This document shows positions 12,901 through 24,836 of a stretch of DNA of 64,000 nucleotides, piece after piece. Origin of the DNA: Opisthocomus hoazin (lineage: Eukaryota; Chordata; Aves; Opisthocomiformes; Opisthocomidae); the NCBI RefSeq assembly GCF_030867145.1, contig NC_134434.1, positions 1,798,001 through 1,862,000 of the forward strand, given 5' to 3'. The position numbers and the translations under genes were made by a program. A model generated the notes under the pieces. That model saw nothing but the letters and a program-made list of their open reading frames with translations. It made no database searches and was not told the origin of the DNA. Each line of letters starts with the position of its first letter. The first letter of the stretch is position 1.

Positions 12901-15565
12901 GGGACCCTGGTTGTCCCAGCATGGACAGCCAAGCCCAATGCACTCAGTATCTCTTGGGTTTCACTGAGGGCTGTTTTCTCGCCTGGTTTAAATTAGTTTA
13001 ACTCCACTGACCTCAACGGATCTGACTGGGTACTCCAGAAAAACACCAGCTAACGCCGGCTGTGAATCAGGGTCTTTGTCAAGGTCCCTGGGCACAGTTT
13101 TTCTGTTCTTTCCTGTGTATAAAGCCCCATGCATTTTTTTCTTTAATATAATAAAATGATCCTTCTTCTCCATTTTTATGAACAAATCTATTACGAACGC
13201 CGAATTTACGGCTTAACTTCTCTTATTCATATCACATACCGATGTGATGAAGATCTTCCCAAAGGAGTTCAAGCCTTAGAAGAAACCCCACTGCTCCCCC
13301 AAAGTCCCTCCTTCGGATCGAGGCGTTGATCTGAGTCTGTTGGATGGGGAGCTGGGGGAGCTTCCTCTGGATCTCAGCTGGACAAACCCGAGCCCTGACA
13401 GCACACAGCAGCATCCCAGATCTGCCCCCGGCAGCGGGGACACGCGGTCTCTGACCAGCCTGCGCTCCACCAATGCCCGTCCGATGCCACACCACAGTCC
13501 TGAAAAGCCCTCCTAGGATGGCCAGGGTTCTGGTTAGGGCTGTGGATCTAGAATTGGCTTAACTGTTGATGATTTTTGTAAATTATAATTTCTTTGCCCT
13601 TTTTCTTACTCTTGCCAAGCTCCTCTGGGATGTCCCTGCCCCTCTCTGCTGCACCAAGTGTGGACCCAGTGTTTGGCGTGACCCCTTCTAATCGAGGAGG
13701 GAAACGGGATTCCCCAACGCACAGGAAAGTGTAGTTGTGTTGGTTTTTTTCTTAAACCACCGTTAAAGGAACAGCAAACTGTTTTATTTATTAGGCAAAA
13801 GGAGCAATCCTCATCTGGAGTTACTCAGCGGATGGCGGATTGATTTGCTGGTTTTATTGTGGAAGGGCTCTTGGCAGGACCCGTCACCCTGTGACGCCAA
13901 ACCTCCCATCTCCCATTGATCTCTGCCTCGGCAAAGGGGCCCTTCCAGATTCGGCCTCTCGTGCAGTCTGGGCCCGCCGCCACTCGCAGCCAGGTTTGCC
14001 AACACAAACACAAACCACCCCGTCTCCAGGCACGGCCCTGATTCATCGCTGCCGGGTGGTATCTGGCTGGCTGCGGCACCGGGAGCCCTGAGGGAGGGCT
14101 CACAGCTGGAGCGGGCACTCGTCTGTGCTGGGGGGCAATGGATGAGAAGAGGCAAGCCGGGGGGCTGCAGGTAGGACCTCTTCTGCCTTTAAGCTTAGCT
14201 TCAAGGAAAGACTCTGGTCCTTGAGACCTCCCTCTTCCTCCACGCAGGGCAGCCGGGCGCAGCAGGACCTGGTACTAACGCCAGCGACCAGCCCCGTCCT
14301 CCAAACAGGGCACCGAAACCTGCCCTGCCTGCAGGGACCCTGCTCACGCCGGCAGCCCCAAGGACATGCTCTTCTTCAGCCCCACCATCCTCACCCACGC
14401 TCCTTAGGCGGCTCCTTGTCCATGCACAGATGAAAATGTATGCCTGAACAGAAAAGTACTTTAAAAAACCCCTCTGTCTCATTTAGAAAGTAACGACGTT
14501 CCAGCGGCTGGAGGTATGCGACGGTCACACCGCGCCTGGGTCCTGTTTTCGGGGCTGTTCATGTGCCTGATTAGCAGTGGCAGCACATTTCAGTTTCCCT
14601 TTAGTTAAGATTTTTGTCAGGGCTCCCCGTAAGCGCCCACAAGTAACAAATGCTGGGTTTGACTTCTGAAATAACCCATCTGAGCAGCTCACAGCACGCG
14701 CGGACAGGCTCAGGGAACCGCGGGCAGACCCAGCGCAGCGACTGCTCCCCGAAATGAGCCGCGGTTTATGGGCGTTCTGCCTCACGCGCAGATGCTCAGT
14801 AAGCAGAAGTTAATGTAGTTAGACAAAAGGGCTCAGTTTGGGGGGAAAAATCAATAATGTCAGGGAGTTTATTACAGGGTTATGGGCCACCTGCTAGAAC
14901 TCAGCATCAGGCCTGCGTTACGTTGTGTTTCGGTGCGAGCTGATGGCATTGCACTCAGACAAGGCTAGCGCCAGAATTATTATTTTATGCCTCAGCAGAT
15001 GGCTTCTGCTCGGGGGTTTTATCTTTGAGTGCAGGCATACGACTAATCATCATTTGCTTTCTCTTTCTCTGCTAACGTAAGCTGGGCAGGAAGCAATTGC
15101 CAGTTTGATGACGGTTCATTATTGCTAGGTTTATTCTGTCTGAAACAGCACAGCAAGAGGCAAAGAGGGTACAAAGGAAGGTAATCAACCAGTTATCAGT
15201 GAGATACGGGGAAAAGCTGGGCTCAGAGGCTTTGCTTGCACTGGCCCATCTCTTTCTCTCTCTCTTTCAGAGGCAGAGACTTAGATATCCCATAGATAAT
15301 GTGGGGAGGCCATGGAGCTGGTACCTTTGTCAAGGTTGCAAGGGTCAAATGTTGGGAATGAGCTCATCCTGCCTTCGAGCCGGAGGGCTAAGCCACTTCC
15401 CAAAGTCCCCTCCAGCCCTGTCCTCTGTCACCCTCAATGTGGAGCGAGACCTGCTCCACCAGGCAAGCTTTGAGCTAGGGAACCCTGAGAATGGCAATGC
15501 AACCTGGAGAGCCAAGAGACGGAAATCTCAGCCGCCGCAGCATCATTGCAGGGCCCGGACTGTTC
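9911..15565. other. Intergenic, no gene recognised
   Basis: Moderately GC-rich sequence. The longest frames (for example 10608-11198 and 10636-11271, minus strand) overlap each other and lack domain features or conserved splice structure. A decayed repeat lies at 12985-13074. Nothing else is supported. Confidence 0.55.
12985..13074 (+). repeat. Decayed ancient interspersed repeat fragment
   Basis: The segment has the pattern TTAACTCCA-TGACCTCAA-GG, then TACTCCAGA, ACACCAG and TGAATCAGGGTC. That order of short blocks recurs throughout sauropsid genomes in degraded copies. I cannot assign a Repbase family by eye. Confidence 0.45.
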
Positions 15566-15808
15566 CTGTCTGAACACGAGGAAGAACTTCTTCCCTCTGA
15601 GGGTGACGGAGCCCTGGCACAGGCTGCCCAGGGAGGTTGTGGAGTCTCCTTCTCTGGAGATATTCCAGACCCGCCTGGACAAGGTCCTGTGCAGCCTGCT
15701 GTGGGTGACCCTGCTTGGGCAGGAGGGTTGGACTAGATGACCCACAGAGGTCCCTTCCAACCCCTACTATTCTGTGATTCTGTGATTCTGTGATTCTGTG
15801 ATTCTGTG
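15566..15808 (+). mobile_element. CR1 LINE, 5'-truncated 3' end
   Basis: Diagnostic CR1 3' blocks in order: GAAGAACTTCTTCCCTCTGA, GGTGACGGAGCCCTGGCACA, TTGTGGAGTCTCCTTCTCTG, GGGTTGGACTAGATGACC and CCCTTCCAACCCCTA. It ends in five ATTCTGTG units. The copy is only 240 bp and 5'-truncated, as is usual for CR1, so it holds no intact ORF and is presumably immobile. Confidence 0.93.
15769..15808 (+). repeat. (ATTCTGTG)5 CR1 tail microsatellite
   Basis: Five uninterrupted 8-bp units form the 3' tail of the CR1 copy. This tail is part of CR1 structure, and its unit count may be polymorphic. Confidence 0.93.
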
Positions 15809-18010
15809 TCAGGCCCTCGCCCGCACCTACCTGCGGGGGGTACAGGCTGGACACGGGCACTGTCACCCGCTGAAAACGGGAAACCCGTAGCACCCCGGCA
15901 CGCAGCTGCAGCAGAGAGGCTGGCGGTTTTAGTAACGGGGGGTTAGTTTAGTGGCGAGCTTGAATAATAGCACTTTCAAAAACTCTGGCACCAGATCCGT
16001 GGTGTGCAAATGGAGATGTTCCCGTGGCTTGCAGCACTGCTGTGGCTGCACAAGCCATAGCATGAAAACCTCAGTGTTGAACCAGTACATTTGTTGTTGA
16101 TCTTCACTCTTTCTGCTTGGTTCCAGCTCGATCTGAATGAAAGCTCACAATAAAAGCAAGATGTGGGCCTGGTGCTCGCTCAGGCTCAGTGCTCGGCACA
16201 GCTTTCACCGAAGCCAGCAGTGTTTCTGCAGGAACGTGAGTTAATTTAGTTCCACATGTACTGCTGTGGGAGGCTAATGAATATTATTAAACCCATTGCA
16301 CAGATTCACTTCAGTCTGCAAATGACCCTAATTTAACCTCCCTTATTTACTTTTAGGAATTTGAAGCTGGGAGGAAATCACTTGCTGAGTATCACACAGC
16401 AACGGCCATGAAAGGCTGGAGTCCTGAGACCTGCTCCCAACCCCACAAGCACCATTTGCTTGTCAGAAAGCTCATTCGATACAGAAATGTCACGCTGCTT
16501 TTGTTTGTGATGTGATTCAACTCAAATAAACAGTAAGGTTTTAACCTGCTGTGGTGATTTAACATAAACCCCTCCCAGCTGTCATCTTTCTTCCCTGAAA
16601 ACCCAGCGTTTCTCCTGGTTTGGACTGTAAGCCTTAATTCCCCGTCACTTCAGCGTGAAGGTCCCATCTCACCATCACTCGGAGCTGATCCTTTTAGAAA
16701 GTTTATAAACCTTCCCATGGACGAGGTCTGAGCTGAGAGTTTGGGAGGTGAGAGAGCACCGCTGCAGATTTGCCTGGGTTTGTGCTTTGCTGTGAGACTT
16801 TACGAAACCCCTGAATCTGTGGAAGTCTGGAAGCCCTCGTTGTGGCCGGGAGCCTCTCCAGGAGATGCAGAGCCGCTCCCAGCAACTGGGCTTTGCATCA
16901 GGCAGCAAGCGTTGGCTTCTCCAGACAACCTGGAAGTCCCAGAGCTCCTCCGAGGGTTTGGTATCCAAAACTTCGCTATAAACAATAGTTAATTTTCACA
17001 AAATGGAACTATTTCCATTTCTGCAAATATAATGAAAGCCTTTTAGTGTCAATTCTGTCTTCTTGGAATTTAAATCTAAATTAGGACAAAATTCTTTTTA
17101 ACTGAAGAGTTATTGCCTTCGCTTGGCTTTGCTGGTTGTTAGCAGTCCTGGCTGTCGCACATCCTACCCTCTGGCCATGCTCAGAGCGTGACCTCTGCCA
17201 GGAGCCCCTGCCTGGGCAGCTGGGCACATTAACGGTCTTTCCAAGAGGTGAACTATTTTGTTTCAATTTGCCCTGCGTACTCTTTTATCACCAGACACAA
17301 GATATCGTAAGGTCTGCGTTGCTTGAGCCCAGATGACGGCCGTCAGAGGGAGTTGGTAAATCTCTGCTGGGCCACTGACACAGTTACTGGAAACGCCCGA
17401 AGGAGACTGAACGCAGGTCTGGTGTAACCAGGGTGCTCCTCCCCGGCACTCACTGGGCAGCAGATCCCAGCACAGCCCAGAGGCGCGAGCGATGGCCGCG
17501 GAGCCACGATGATCTGCTTCCACTGATCTTTGGAGTAGCGAGCCGGTCCTGCCTGCCCTGGCAACGGGCTATTTGTCTGCATTTAATGGCAGTTTTTCAT
17601 TGTTGCTCTTTCTGATTTCAGCTAATTCAACGCTCATTTTTATTTTGGTCTTTTATTGTTTGCAGCGTGAAGAGTCCACCTGCAGCCTACATCGTAGCAG
17701 GGTTCACCGAGCTGCAGCACTTTCTTTCACACGGCAGTTTTGAAGAGAACTGGTCCTTGATTGCCTGACGTGATGGTGGCCAGCAGAGCGATTGTGGGTA
17801 ATGTTGAAGAGATTCGCGTGGTTTAATCGTTACAATTTTCCTGTGCCTCTAGGGCCTGCACACTGGGCTCATTGCGCTATCTAACCGATTGCTAGGATTG
17901 TGTTTTAATGACAGACGCAGCAGGCTGCCTTTGAGCAGGGAGGTACAAAGGATTTGGAGCATCGTTAGAGGCGAGCGTTTCAAACACTCTGTAATGGCCT
18001 GATTTTTCTC

Positions 18011-18058
18011 CAGTTGAAGTCGATGGTAAATATTCCGCTGGCTTCAATGGGGAGCGAG
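18011..18058 (+). repeat. Ancient repeat fragment (GTCAATGG / CTTCAATGG type)
   Basis: Two inverted copies of a TTGAAGTC-ATGG / GGCTTCAATGGGG motif sit about 20 bp apart, as in a degraded repeat common in bird, turtle and crocodile DNA. The family is not assigned. Confidence 0.45.
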
Positions 18059-18335
18059 GTGAGGTTACAGCCAAACACTCTCGGAAATCCCACCCAGCCC
18101 TTGGTTTTTCTTGACCTGTAGGCCAGTTCAGTCAGCTCTGCTTCCACAAAGGAGCTTTCAGGAGTAAAAGGCACCGGAGCGATTTCAGCCCTGCATTCAC
18201 GTGGTAGCAGCATGTGAATCGCGGCAAATCTAGAGGACGACCCAGCCCTCCCGAGCTCTGCTTCCGCTTCTGCAGACGTCCGGCTGGCATCGCTCTTGCT
18301 GTCTCCTCCTTGACTGTGGGGAAGTTTAGGGCAAC

Positions 18336-18361
18336 GGGATTCCCAGTTGGGATTCCCAGTT
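18336..18361 (+). repeat. 13-bp unit, two tandem copies
   Basis: GGGATTCCCAGTT occurs twice head-to-tail with no mismatch. It is a short local duplication with no obvious function. Confidence 0.9.
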
Positions 18362-19702
18362 AGGTGGGGTGAACTCCTGCAATGGGACGGGAGGATTTGG
18401 GGTACGCTGACAAAACCTTTGGCTTTGGTGTGCGTCAGCCATGAGACCAAGGTGGCCTGGGAAATCCTTACATCACCTCTGCAGCCCACGGCATGAGCTG
18501 CGACTTGGTCTCTTCCCATCACAGAGAAAATGGTCTTGAATTCATATTTCTTTTGTGTTTCTTCTTTTGTAATTTTACATGTTTTTCTTTTGTGTTTATG
18601 TAACACTGTAGTTACAAAGCTCTGCGCAGGGTGGAAAATCAGACATTTCCATATATTTCCGGACATTTCCGTAAACTATTTTGCTTTAAAAATCAATTAG
18701 ATTTGTCGATACGGAATTGTTATCTACATGGGACCCATTCCTACCTCTGTCACTGACTTTTTCTGTGAGCCTAGACCCCTTACTCCCTCCGCGCCACAGC
18801 TCCCACCTCTCCGAAGGGGACTGTAAAGCTCACAAGTGGGTCAAGTGACATCAGTTTGTCTTTTAAATCCCTGCTTCTTGCCAGTGCCACAGAAGTGATG
18901 TGTGAGCATGAGGTGTGATTTTCTGCAATCCCAAAACTGTCTGAAAAAAATGACAAACGCAAAAATTGTATCTACAGCCATTTGTTTGTGTCTTAAGCCG
19001 CAGCTTAAGCACAAACCTTTCTAGCTCACACACACACATACTTTTTTTTTTTTAACTTTGTCATGGCTAGAAACCTAACACTGCTGCTGTTTCAGAACAC
19101 GTACTTGGTTTGTACTTTCTCAGCTCCTTCCTGATTTCTTTGAGGAATCTGGCGTACCAATGGCCACAGAAAACCAGGTTAGTGCACAGTAGAGGCTTTC
19201 ATGGCCACTAATCTTGATGACAAAATTATTTGAACAAACACTTCTTGTGTCACCAATATATATTATGTAAAACCTTGTGACTTTGATTATGTGTCTATAA
19301 TACAGATTAGTCTGTTTGGGTGTTTGGTGCTGACCTCCAATAAGCTCCTAAAGTATTAGCAAGAATTTGCAAGTGACAGGCAGGCAGAGGTGCTGTTCTG
19401 CCTAATCCCATTCTCGAAACTCTGACTATGTAGTCTGAACAGTTTCTGTTGCTTTCCTTAAGGCACCGCATTATTTCTTCCTCTGCCCCCTCCCAACGGC
19501 CTCTGTCCTCCTCTCCACTGCACTGATGTATCACGAATGTCGGAAGACTTAGCTAACCTTCTGGGCTGGAGCCAGGAAGACAGCGAGAACAAATTTAGAA
19601 TAGGAGGCAGAGAATGTACCAGCTGGGAGGTGATGCTGTCAATCTCCATGGAGACCTCTTTAGTTACAGCTTTGCTAATTGCTCTGTTGAATTGTACAGC
19701 GT

Positions 19703-19740
19703 CTGGTTGAAAGCCCATCCAAGTCAATGGAGAGTTCCTA
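19703..19740 (+). repeat. Ancient repeat fragment
   Basis: The segment carries TGAAAGCCCATCC and AAGTCAATGGAGAG, resembling the same degraded sauropsid repeat as at 18011. It lies inside the spurious minus-strand frame 19458-20069. Confidence 0.4.
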
Positions 19741-22700
19741 ATTGACTGGCCGGGTCTCAGGACCGTGAAGAGTGCACAGGGCATAGCCCCGAAGTGTAAC
19801 CAGTTATGATTTGCATTTGTGGCTTTCTCCTTCATGGCCAAAACACAATCTAAGGAGAATCCAGGCACCATGACCTGGTCTCCTGCACAGGCCATGGTCC
19901 TGTTCACAGCACGTGCACTTTCCACAGGAGTCAGTGTCTGCGGCAGACGAACCAGGATGAGATCCACAGCAGCCGTTTGGCTCCGAACGCCTAGATAGGA
20001 CATGGCCCTACACAGGAGTCGGGCAACTGCATACATTTGCCCCGTGTCCCCAGGATGAGCCAGTTGCATGGCTCAGGAGAGCAAAGTGAGGAACTACAGA
20101 CACGGGCAGAGAGGAACGTGGCCAGCTGTCTGGAGAAAAAGCAAGGGTGGCCCCTCATCTGCTCAGTTTTCTGGGTTACAACACCACTTAGCTCAGAGGG
20201 GACCGGGCTCACCCCTGGGGACCCTACCCACAACCGCAACACAAGCAACAGAAACCCTCGGGGGGAGAAGTTTGGATCCACGGCACTGCAGTTCAGGCTT
20301 GTCATTACTTGAAGCCAAAATGGCTTTAGACACTAATCCACTGAACAATTTCCAGTTGTTATCAAAATCTATTGGACTTCTTAACCACGAGTCCCTGAGC
20401 TGATGTACCACCCCCCTCAGGTTCCAGTTCTCTGACTTGTTTGTTCAGAAATGATTTATTTGTCCTACAAATAGGAAGAATGTTAAATTAGTAAATGAAT
20501 TCAGCTGCACGCTATGTCTGATTTCTAAAGGGATTTGGCTGCCTGAGAAGATCCTTGCCCTGCAGATAACCATTCCCCCAAATATCAATGCTAGCCTCCC
20601 CCCCCCCAAAATTTCACTCTGTGCTGCAGGCATATGCATAAGTGTGTGTGCGTTCACACCACCTGCAAAATGTCTTTCTTAGGCACTCAGCTTCCCTTGA
20701 GCTCCTGTGGGATGTTCAGCAGGGCTGAAGAATCCAGGGGACAGCTGGTTGCACTGCGATGCAGGGGTGTTCCAGGTGGCCAAGACCTCTCCTAAACCCC
20801 AGCCCTTTGTACCACTACCAGCGTCGCAATTCCTGCTTGGCACTTTGGTGAAACGAGCCGTGATTTAAGGTCAAAAGAAAGGTGATCGGTGAGTTCCCTG
20901 CAAGCTTGCAATTCACTGGAAGGATTTATTTATCTTGTCAAGAATCGAGAAGCTAAAGGAAGGGCCCCAGCCACCCTGCCTCAGGTGCTCATCTTGCCTG
21001 ACACTAGACAGCTGGAAATGATGGGGTTCAAAGCTCGTTACCTTTGGCTCCTTTGACAGTAGGTAGAACACAATAGGCATCTCCAGAGGATGATTTGTCC
21101 GCGCTATTCTTAGACACCTGCCTGGGGATGAGATGAATCAGCCTCTGCGCTGCATGTGTCTTCCCATGGGCACGAAGGGAGCGTTGGGTGACGCAGGCTC
21201 AGACTTGATAAGACAGAGCTTCGCATTTAAACTAATTCACCTACAAACTCTCACACAGGGACTCCCATGGGGCCAGCACAAACCCCAGTACGATAGAAAC
21301 TGCTTCTCCCGTGTGACTTTGACTTCTCTGAAATTGTCTCCTCTGTGCTCAAACACTCAGTGAAAGACCCAAACTGAGCAGCGTGATTTAGCTTAAATCC
21401 AGGTGAATACTGAGCTTGACTTTTAATTCATTCCCTCTTCATTCTCCACCAGTCCTGCCATCTCCTTGAGCCTTAATGCCATGATGGCTTCAAAGCTCTT
21501 TCTGTGTGTGCATGCACATTAAGTATAATGTTTAAGTATTCTAAGTTTCCCTAAATCTTATTTCTAATACCCTTATACAAGAGCAGGGTTGGTTGAAATT
21601 GCCAGCAATATTATTTTGGTGGGTTGGGTGGAGACTGGGTGTTTCAAATATGATTGTACAGCTGGGAATTAAGCCTTTAAAAAGATGTTTAATAATTTTA
21701 AATGACTGAAACCTTGGTTAGAGGAGTTGGGGAATGAAACCTGAAATGCAAAGGGAGTGAAAAACTTCATAAGCCTCGAAAAAAAAAACAGATGCCAAGA
21801 CCAAACAGACAGACCATGGTTTCTCCAAAAAAGGAGAAAAGAACCAATCCAGACGTTCAGTCAGTCGGAAGCTTGCAAAAATACAAATATTAAAACTAAA
21901 CCAATAAAATCTGGAAAACTTGCTCTGAGGACAAAGAATGTCCCAACTCTCCCCCGTGGTTACGCCACGCAGCAGCAGGATATCCAAGCCTGTAGCAGCA
22001 AAGCTCCAGCTCCGCGCTGCCAGGCGTGCCCCAGCCTTCCCAGGGATGCCGCGCGCTGCGCCCAAGGCTGGTGAACACGCAGGGAGCACTGAGCACCTGC
22101 AAATCACACAGAAAACAAAATGTCACTGATCCGGGCTCCACACACACACGCTCGCTGTGGCTCAGAGCTCAGCGCGTTCCTGCTGAAGGCCGAGGACACG
22201 TAGCAGGCACGTTTGGGGGGGCAAAGTGACTGCTTGCTTTTGTGCAGCCGAGCCACGAGCACGCAGCAGCGGGTGCGATTCCCAGCAGCTTCCAAAGGCG
22301 ATGGGCACCTGCCCCCGCGCATCCGGAGCCGCACAGCCCCTGCTGCGCTGGCTACGGAGATGCAGGCGTGTGCCCTGCACAGGTACAGGCACCGTGGGGG
22401 CTTGCCAAGCGCGGGCACAAGCCCAGCTGCCATATGGCAAAGGGGAGGGAAGGAACCGGGAGAGAACGTGTTCTTGGCTTTGCTCAGCTTCGGCGTGTGC
22501 AACATGAGTGCTGACAAACAGGGAGGGGGCAATGGCTGAGAGGGGCTCTCAGGCTCCACGCGCGAGGCACGAGCAGGAAGGTTCATGGCGGCAGCAAGGA
22601 GTTTTGAGTCAAGCGAACCCACCGCTAATCCTCTTCTACAGAGTCTTTCTTGCGGGAGGAAATCTTATGACCCCGGGGAGAAGTATGTTGTGTAACTAAG

Positions 22701-24471
22701 CAATGGTGAATCCAAGCTGCATTTAACAGGGCTTGGCACAAACACGAGGGAGTAGGATACCCATCCCGAGAGAGCGTGAGAGAGACCAACCCCGTGCATC
22801 GCCTGCCGGCTTCGAGTCCTTAAAAGCCCTGGTGTGGCCTTGGGAGAGGAGCTCAAGTAGAGGGGGGGGGGGAAAAAAAAAAAGAGAAGAAAAAAAAGCC
22901 CCTTAACCCTAAGGAAATTAGCTCACTGTGCGGGGCTTCCCTGCGCTTGGTGTTGAAACATTGCACAATGTCCCTTCGCACAGCACAGAGCTTTGCAATC
23001 CGCAGGATCGAAGCCGTTTGGAGACACTATGGATGTGCCGAGACAAATTTAAAGGCGTTTTACAGCTGTAGCAAGAAGTGCAAAGCTCCATCGGGGCTCC
23101 TCTCGCTGTTGCACCGTGACATCTAGTGGCACCGCGCCGTGCTATGAGCAGCGGGGCCCCGGCGCCTGGCGCTCGGCCTCGTCCTGTGTCCTGAGCCGCT
23201 TCCCCCCATCGGTCCCAGATGTCACGCGTGACCTGGGAAAGGGCTGCTCTGCCGCTTTAGCCGGTTGGATTTTTCTAGATTTAACAAATCGGGATTTAAA
23301 GTTTTCACAGTGTGCAAGAGGGTGTTCCGCTTCAGCAGGTCTCCACATCTGTGTGCCGTGTCTTTGCTTTACACCTTTACGCCACAGATGCTGAAAACAG
23401 ACAAAAAGGACCATGGGTTAAAAAGTGTGATCATTTAAGATGGCTTTTACTGAAAAAAGAAGCGAGTTAAAAAGTTCTAGGTCCCAGCAGCGTCCAGTTG
23501 AAGGTTGGTCTTCCAGGTCTCTGAGGTCTGAATTTGCAGTTGTCGCTGGATAAATCTCGTTTGCAAACCATTCTCTAAATCGAATTGTTTCTGGTACAGT
23601 GGTGGATCTCGCACAGTTGGTTGTGTCTTTCAGCACGAGCTGGGCAAAACTTTTGCTCATCCTGTTGCAGTGTGTTGCGTGAGACCACCGTGTGATCGGG
23701 TGTTAACGAAACGCCACCGAGTCACTGCGCAACCTTTGTCACAGCCGTTAACGATGGCAGCGCTGCTTCTGCGCGTCCCTCCCGCGCTGCCGAGGGCTGC
23801 CGGGACGCCGGGCGCTCGCTCGGCAAAGCAGAAAGGTCCGGCCTGTGGGCCTGGGCCTGCCCAGCCGACTGACGGGAGGAGGATTGTTCCTCTCTGTGTT
23901 TTGAAGCTTCTCTTATGTGGGTGGATGTTGGGGAACTGCTTGGACAGTAAATGCTGCCGGCACAGCCTTCCCGTCACCGCCACAACTGCCGTCGCAGGAA
24001 CAGGGCAGTCCGAAGTGATTGCCACCCAGGTCTTAAATTAGCTGGTCGGTTAAAAACAGCGTCACCAGTAAGGAAAGTAAGCAATAAAAGAGAGGCAATG
24101 AAAAAACCCCCAGCTTAGTGCAAATTCCTCGTTGGTGGCAGACACTGATGCCAGCTGGAGTTGAAAAACACGCCTCAGTGCCTGACCCGAGAGCGTCACC
24201 GCGCGGCGGGGAGCCACGGGCGGGGACCGGGGGGTGCCCGGGGAGACCCCCGGCGGGTTTTGCTCCCAGCCCGTGGCATCCACACCCGGCCTCGCGGTAC
24301 CGGCCCGGCCCCGGCCCGTGGCGGCCTCAAGGCTGGAAGGCGCGGGCCGGGCGGCGTCTCCCCGGCGCCCGAGGGTCGGTTCCCTCCCGCTTCGCCCTCA
24401 GAATTCCCCTCGGGAAGGGCAGCGGCCGCGGCAGCCCCTGCGCGGCCCGGCCCCCGCCCCGGCCCGGGCAC

Positions 24472-24482
24472 AAGATGGCGGC
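24472..24482 (+). promoter_or_regulatory. ANKRD40: YY1 motif in ANKRD40 copy A promoter
   Basis: AAGATGGCGGC is an exact match to the YY1 consensus in sense orientation, 221 bp before the start codon. In CpG promoters this motif usually lies just downstream of the transcription start, so initiation near 24450-24470 is inferred. Confidence 0.65.
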
Positions 24483-24702
24483 GGCCGGGAGGGCGCCCGG
24501 CGGCGCGGAGGGCCGGGGCGGAGAGGGCCCGGCGGCGCGGCCCTGAGGAGCCCGCCCGGCCCGCCGTCCCCTCGCCGCCTCCTCACGGGCTCGGCGGCCC
24601 CGCCGCGGCGGGGTGGGGCTGCAGCGGCGGCCGCAGCCGGGCCGAGGCGGGGGGGCGGACGGGGACGGGCCCCTGCCCGGCGCCCGCCGGCCCCCACCGG
24701 CG

Positions 24703-24836
24703 ATGAGCGGCGCGGCGGAGGCGCGGGAGCTGGCGGAGCGGCTGCGGGAGGCGGCGGCGCTGGGGGACGTGGAGGAGGTGCGGCGGCTGCTGGGCGCGGG
24801 GGCGGACATCAACGCCCGCAACGAGATCAACGGCTG
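24703..24836 (+). CDS. ANKRD40: ANKRD40 copy A exon 1
   Basis: Encodes residues 1-44 plus two bases of Trp45: an alanine-rich start and ankyrin repeat 1 (REAAALGDVEEVRRLLGAGA). It ends TG before GTGAGG (phase 2). Confidence 0.93.

Larger units (their letters stand above)
15809..24179. other. Intergenic, no gene recognised
   Basis: No coding exon is supported. Open frames at 17980-18666 and 19458-20069 (both minus) run through decayed repeat motifs. The stretch around 14.8-16.6 kb is AT-rich with homeobox-core-like TAATTA/TAAT motifs and might hold regulatory sequence, but that is only an impression. A G-run followed by A-runs lies at 22862-22900. Confidence 0.5.

Noticed and set aside
15434-15893. 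Overlapping frames of 64-124 aa
   Set aside because: CR1-derived, including its octamer tail.
19458-20069. 203-aa minus-strand frame with ordinary amino-acid composition
   Set aside because: It runs through an ancient repeat fragment, has no recognisable domain, promoter or splice structure, and starts at an arbitrary ATG.
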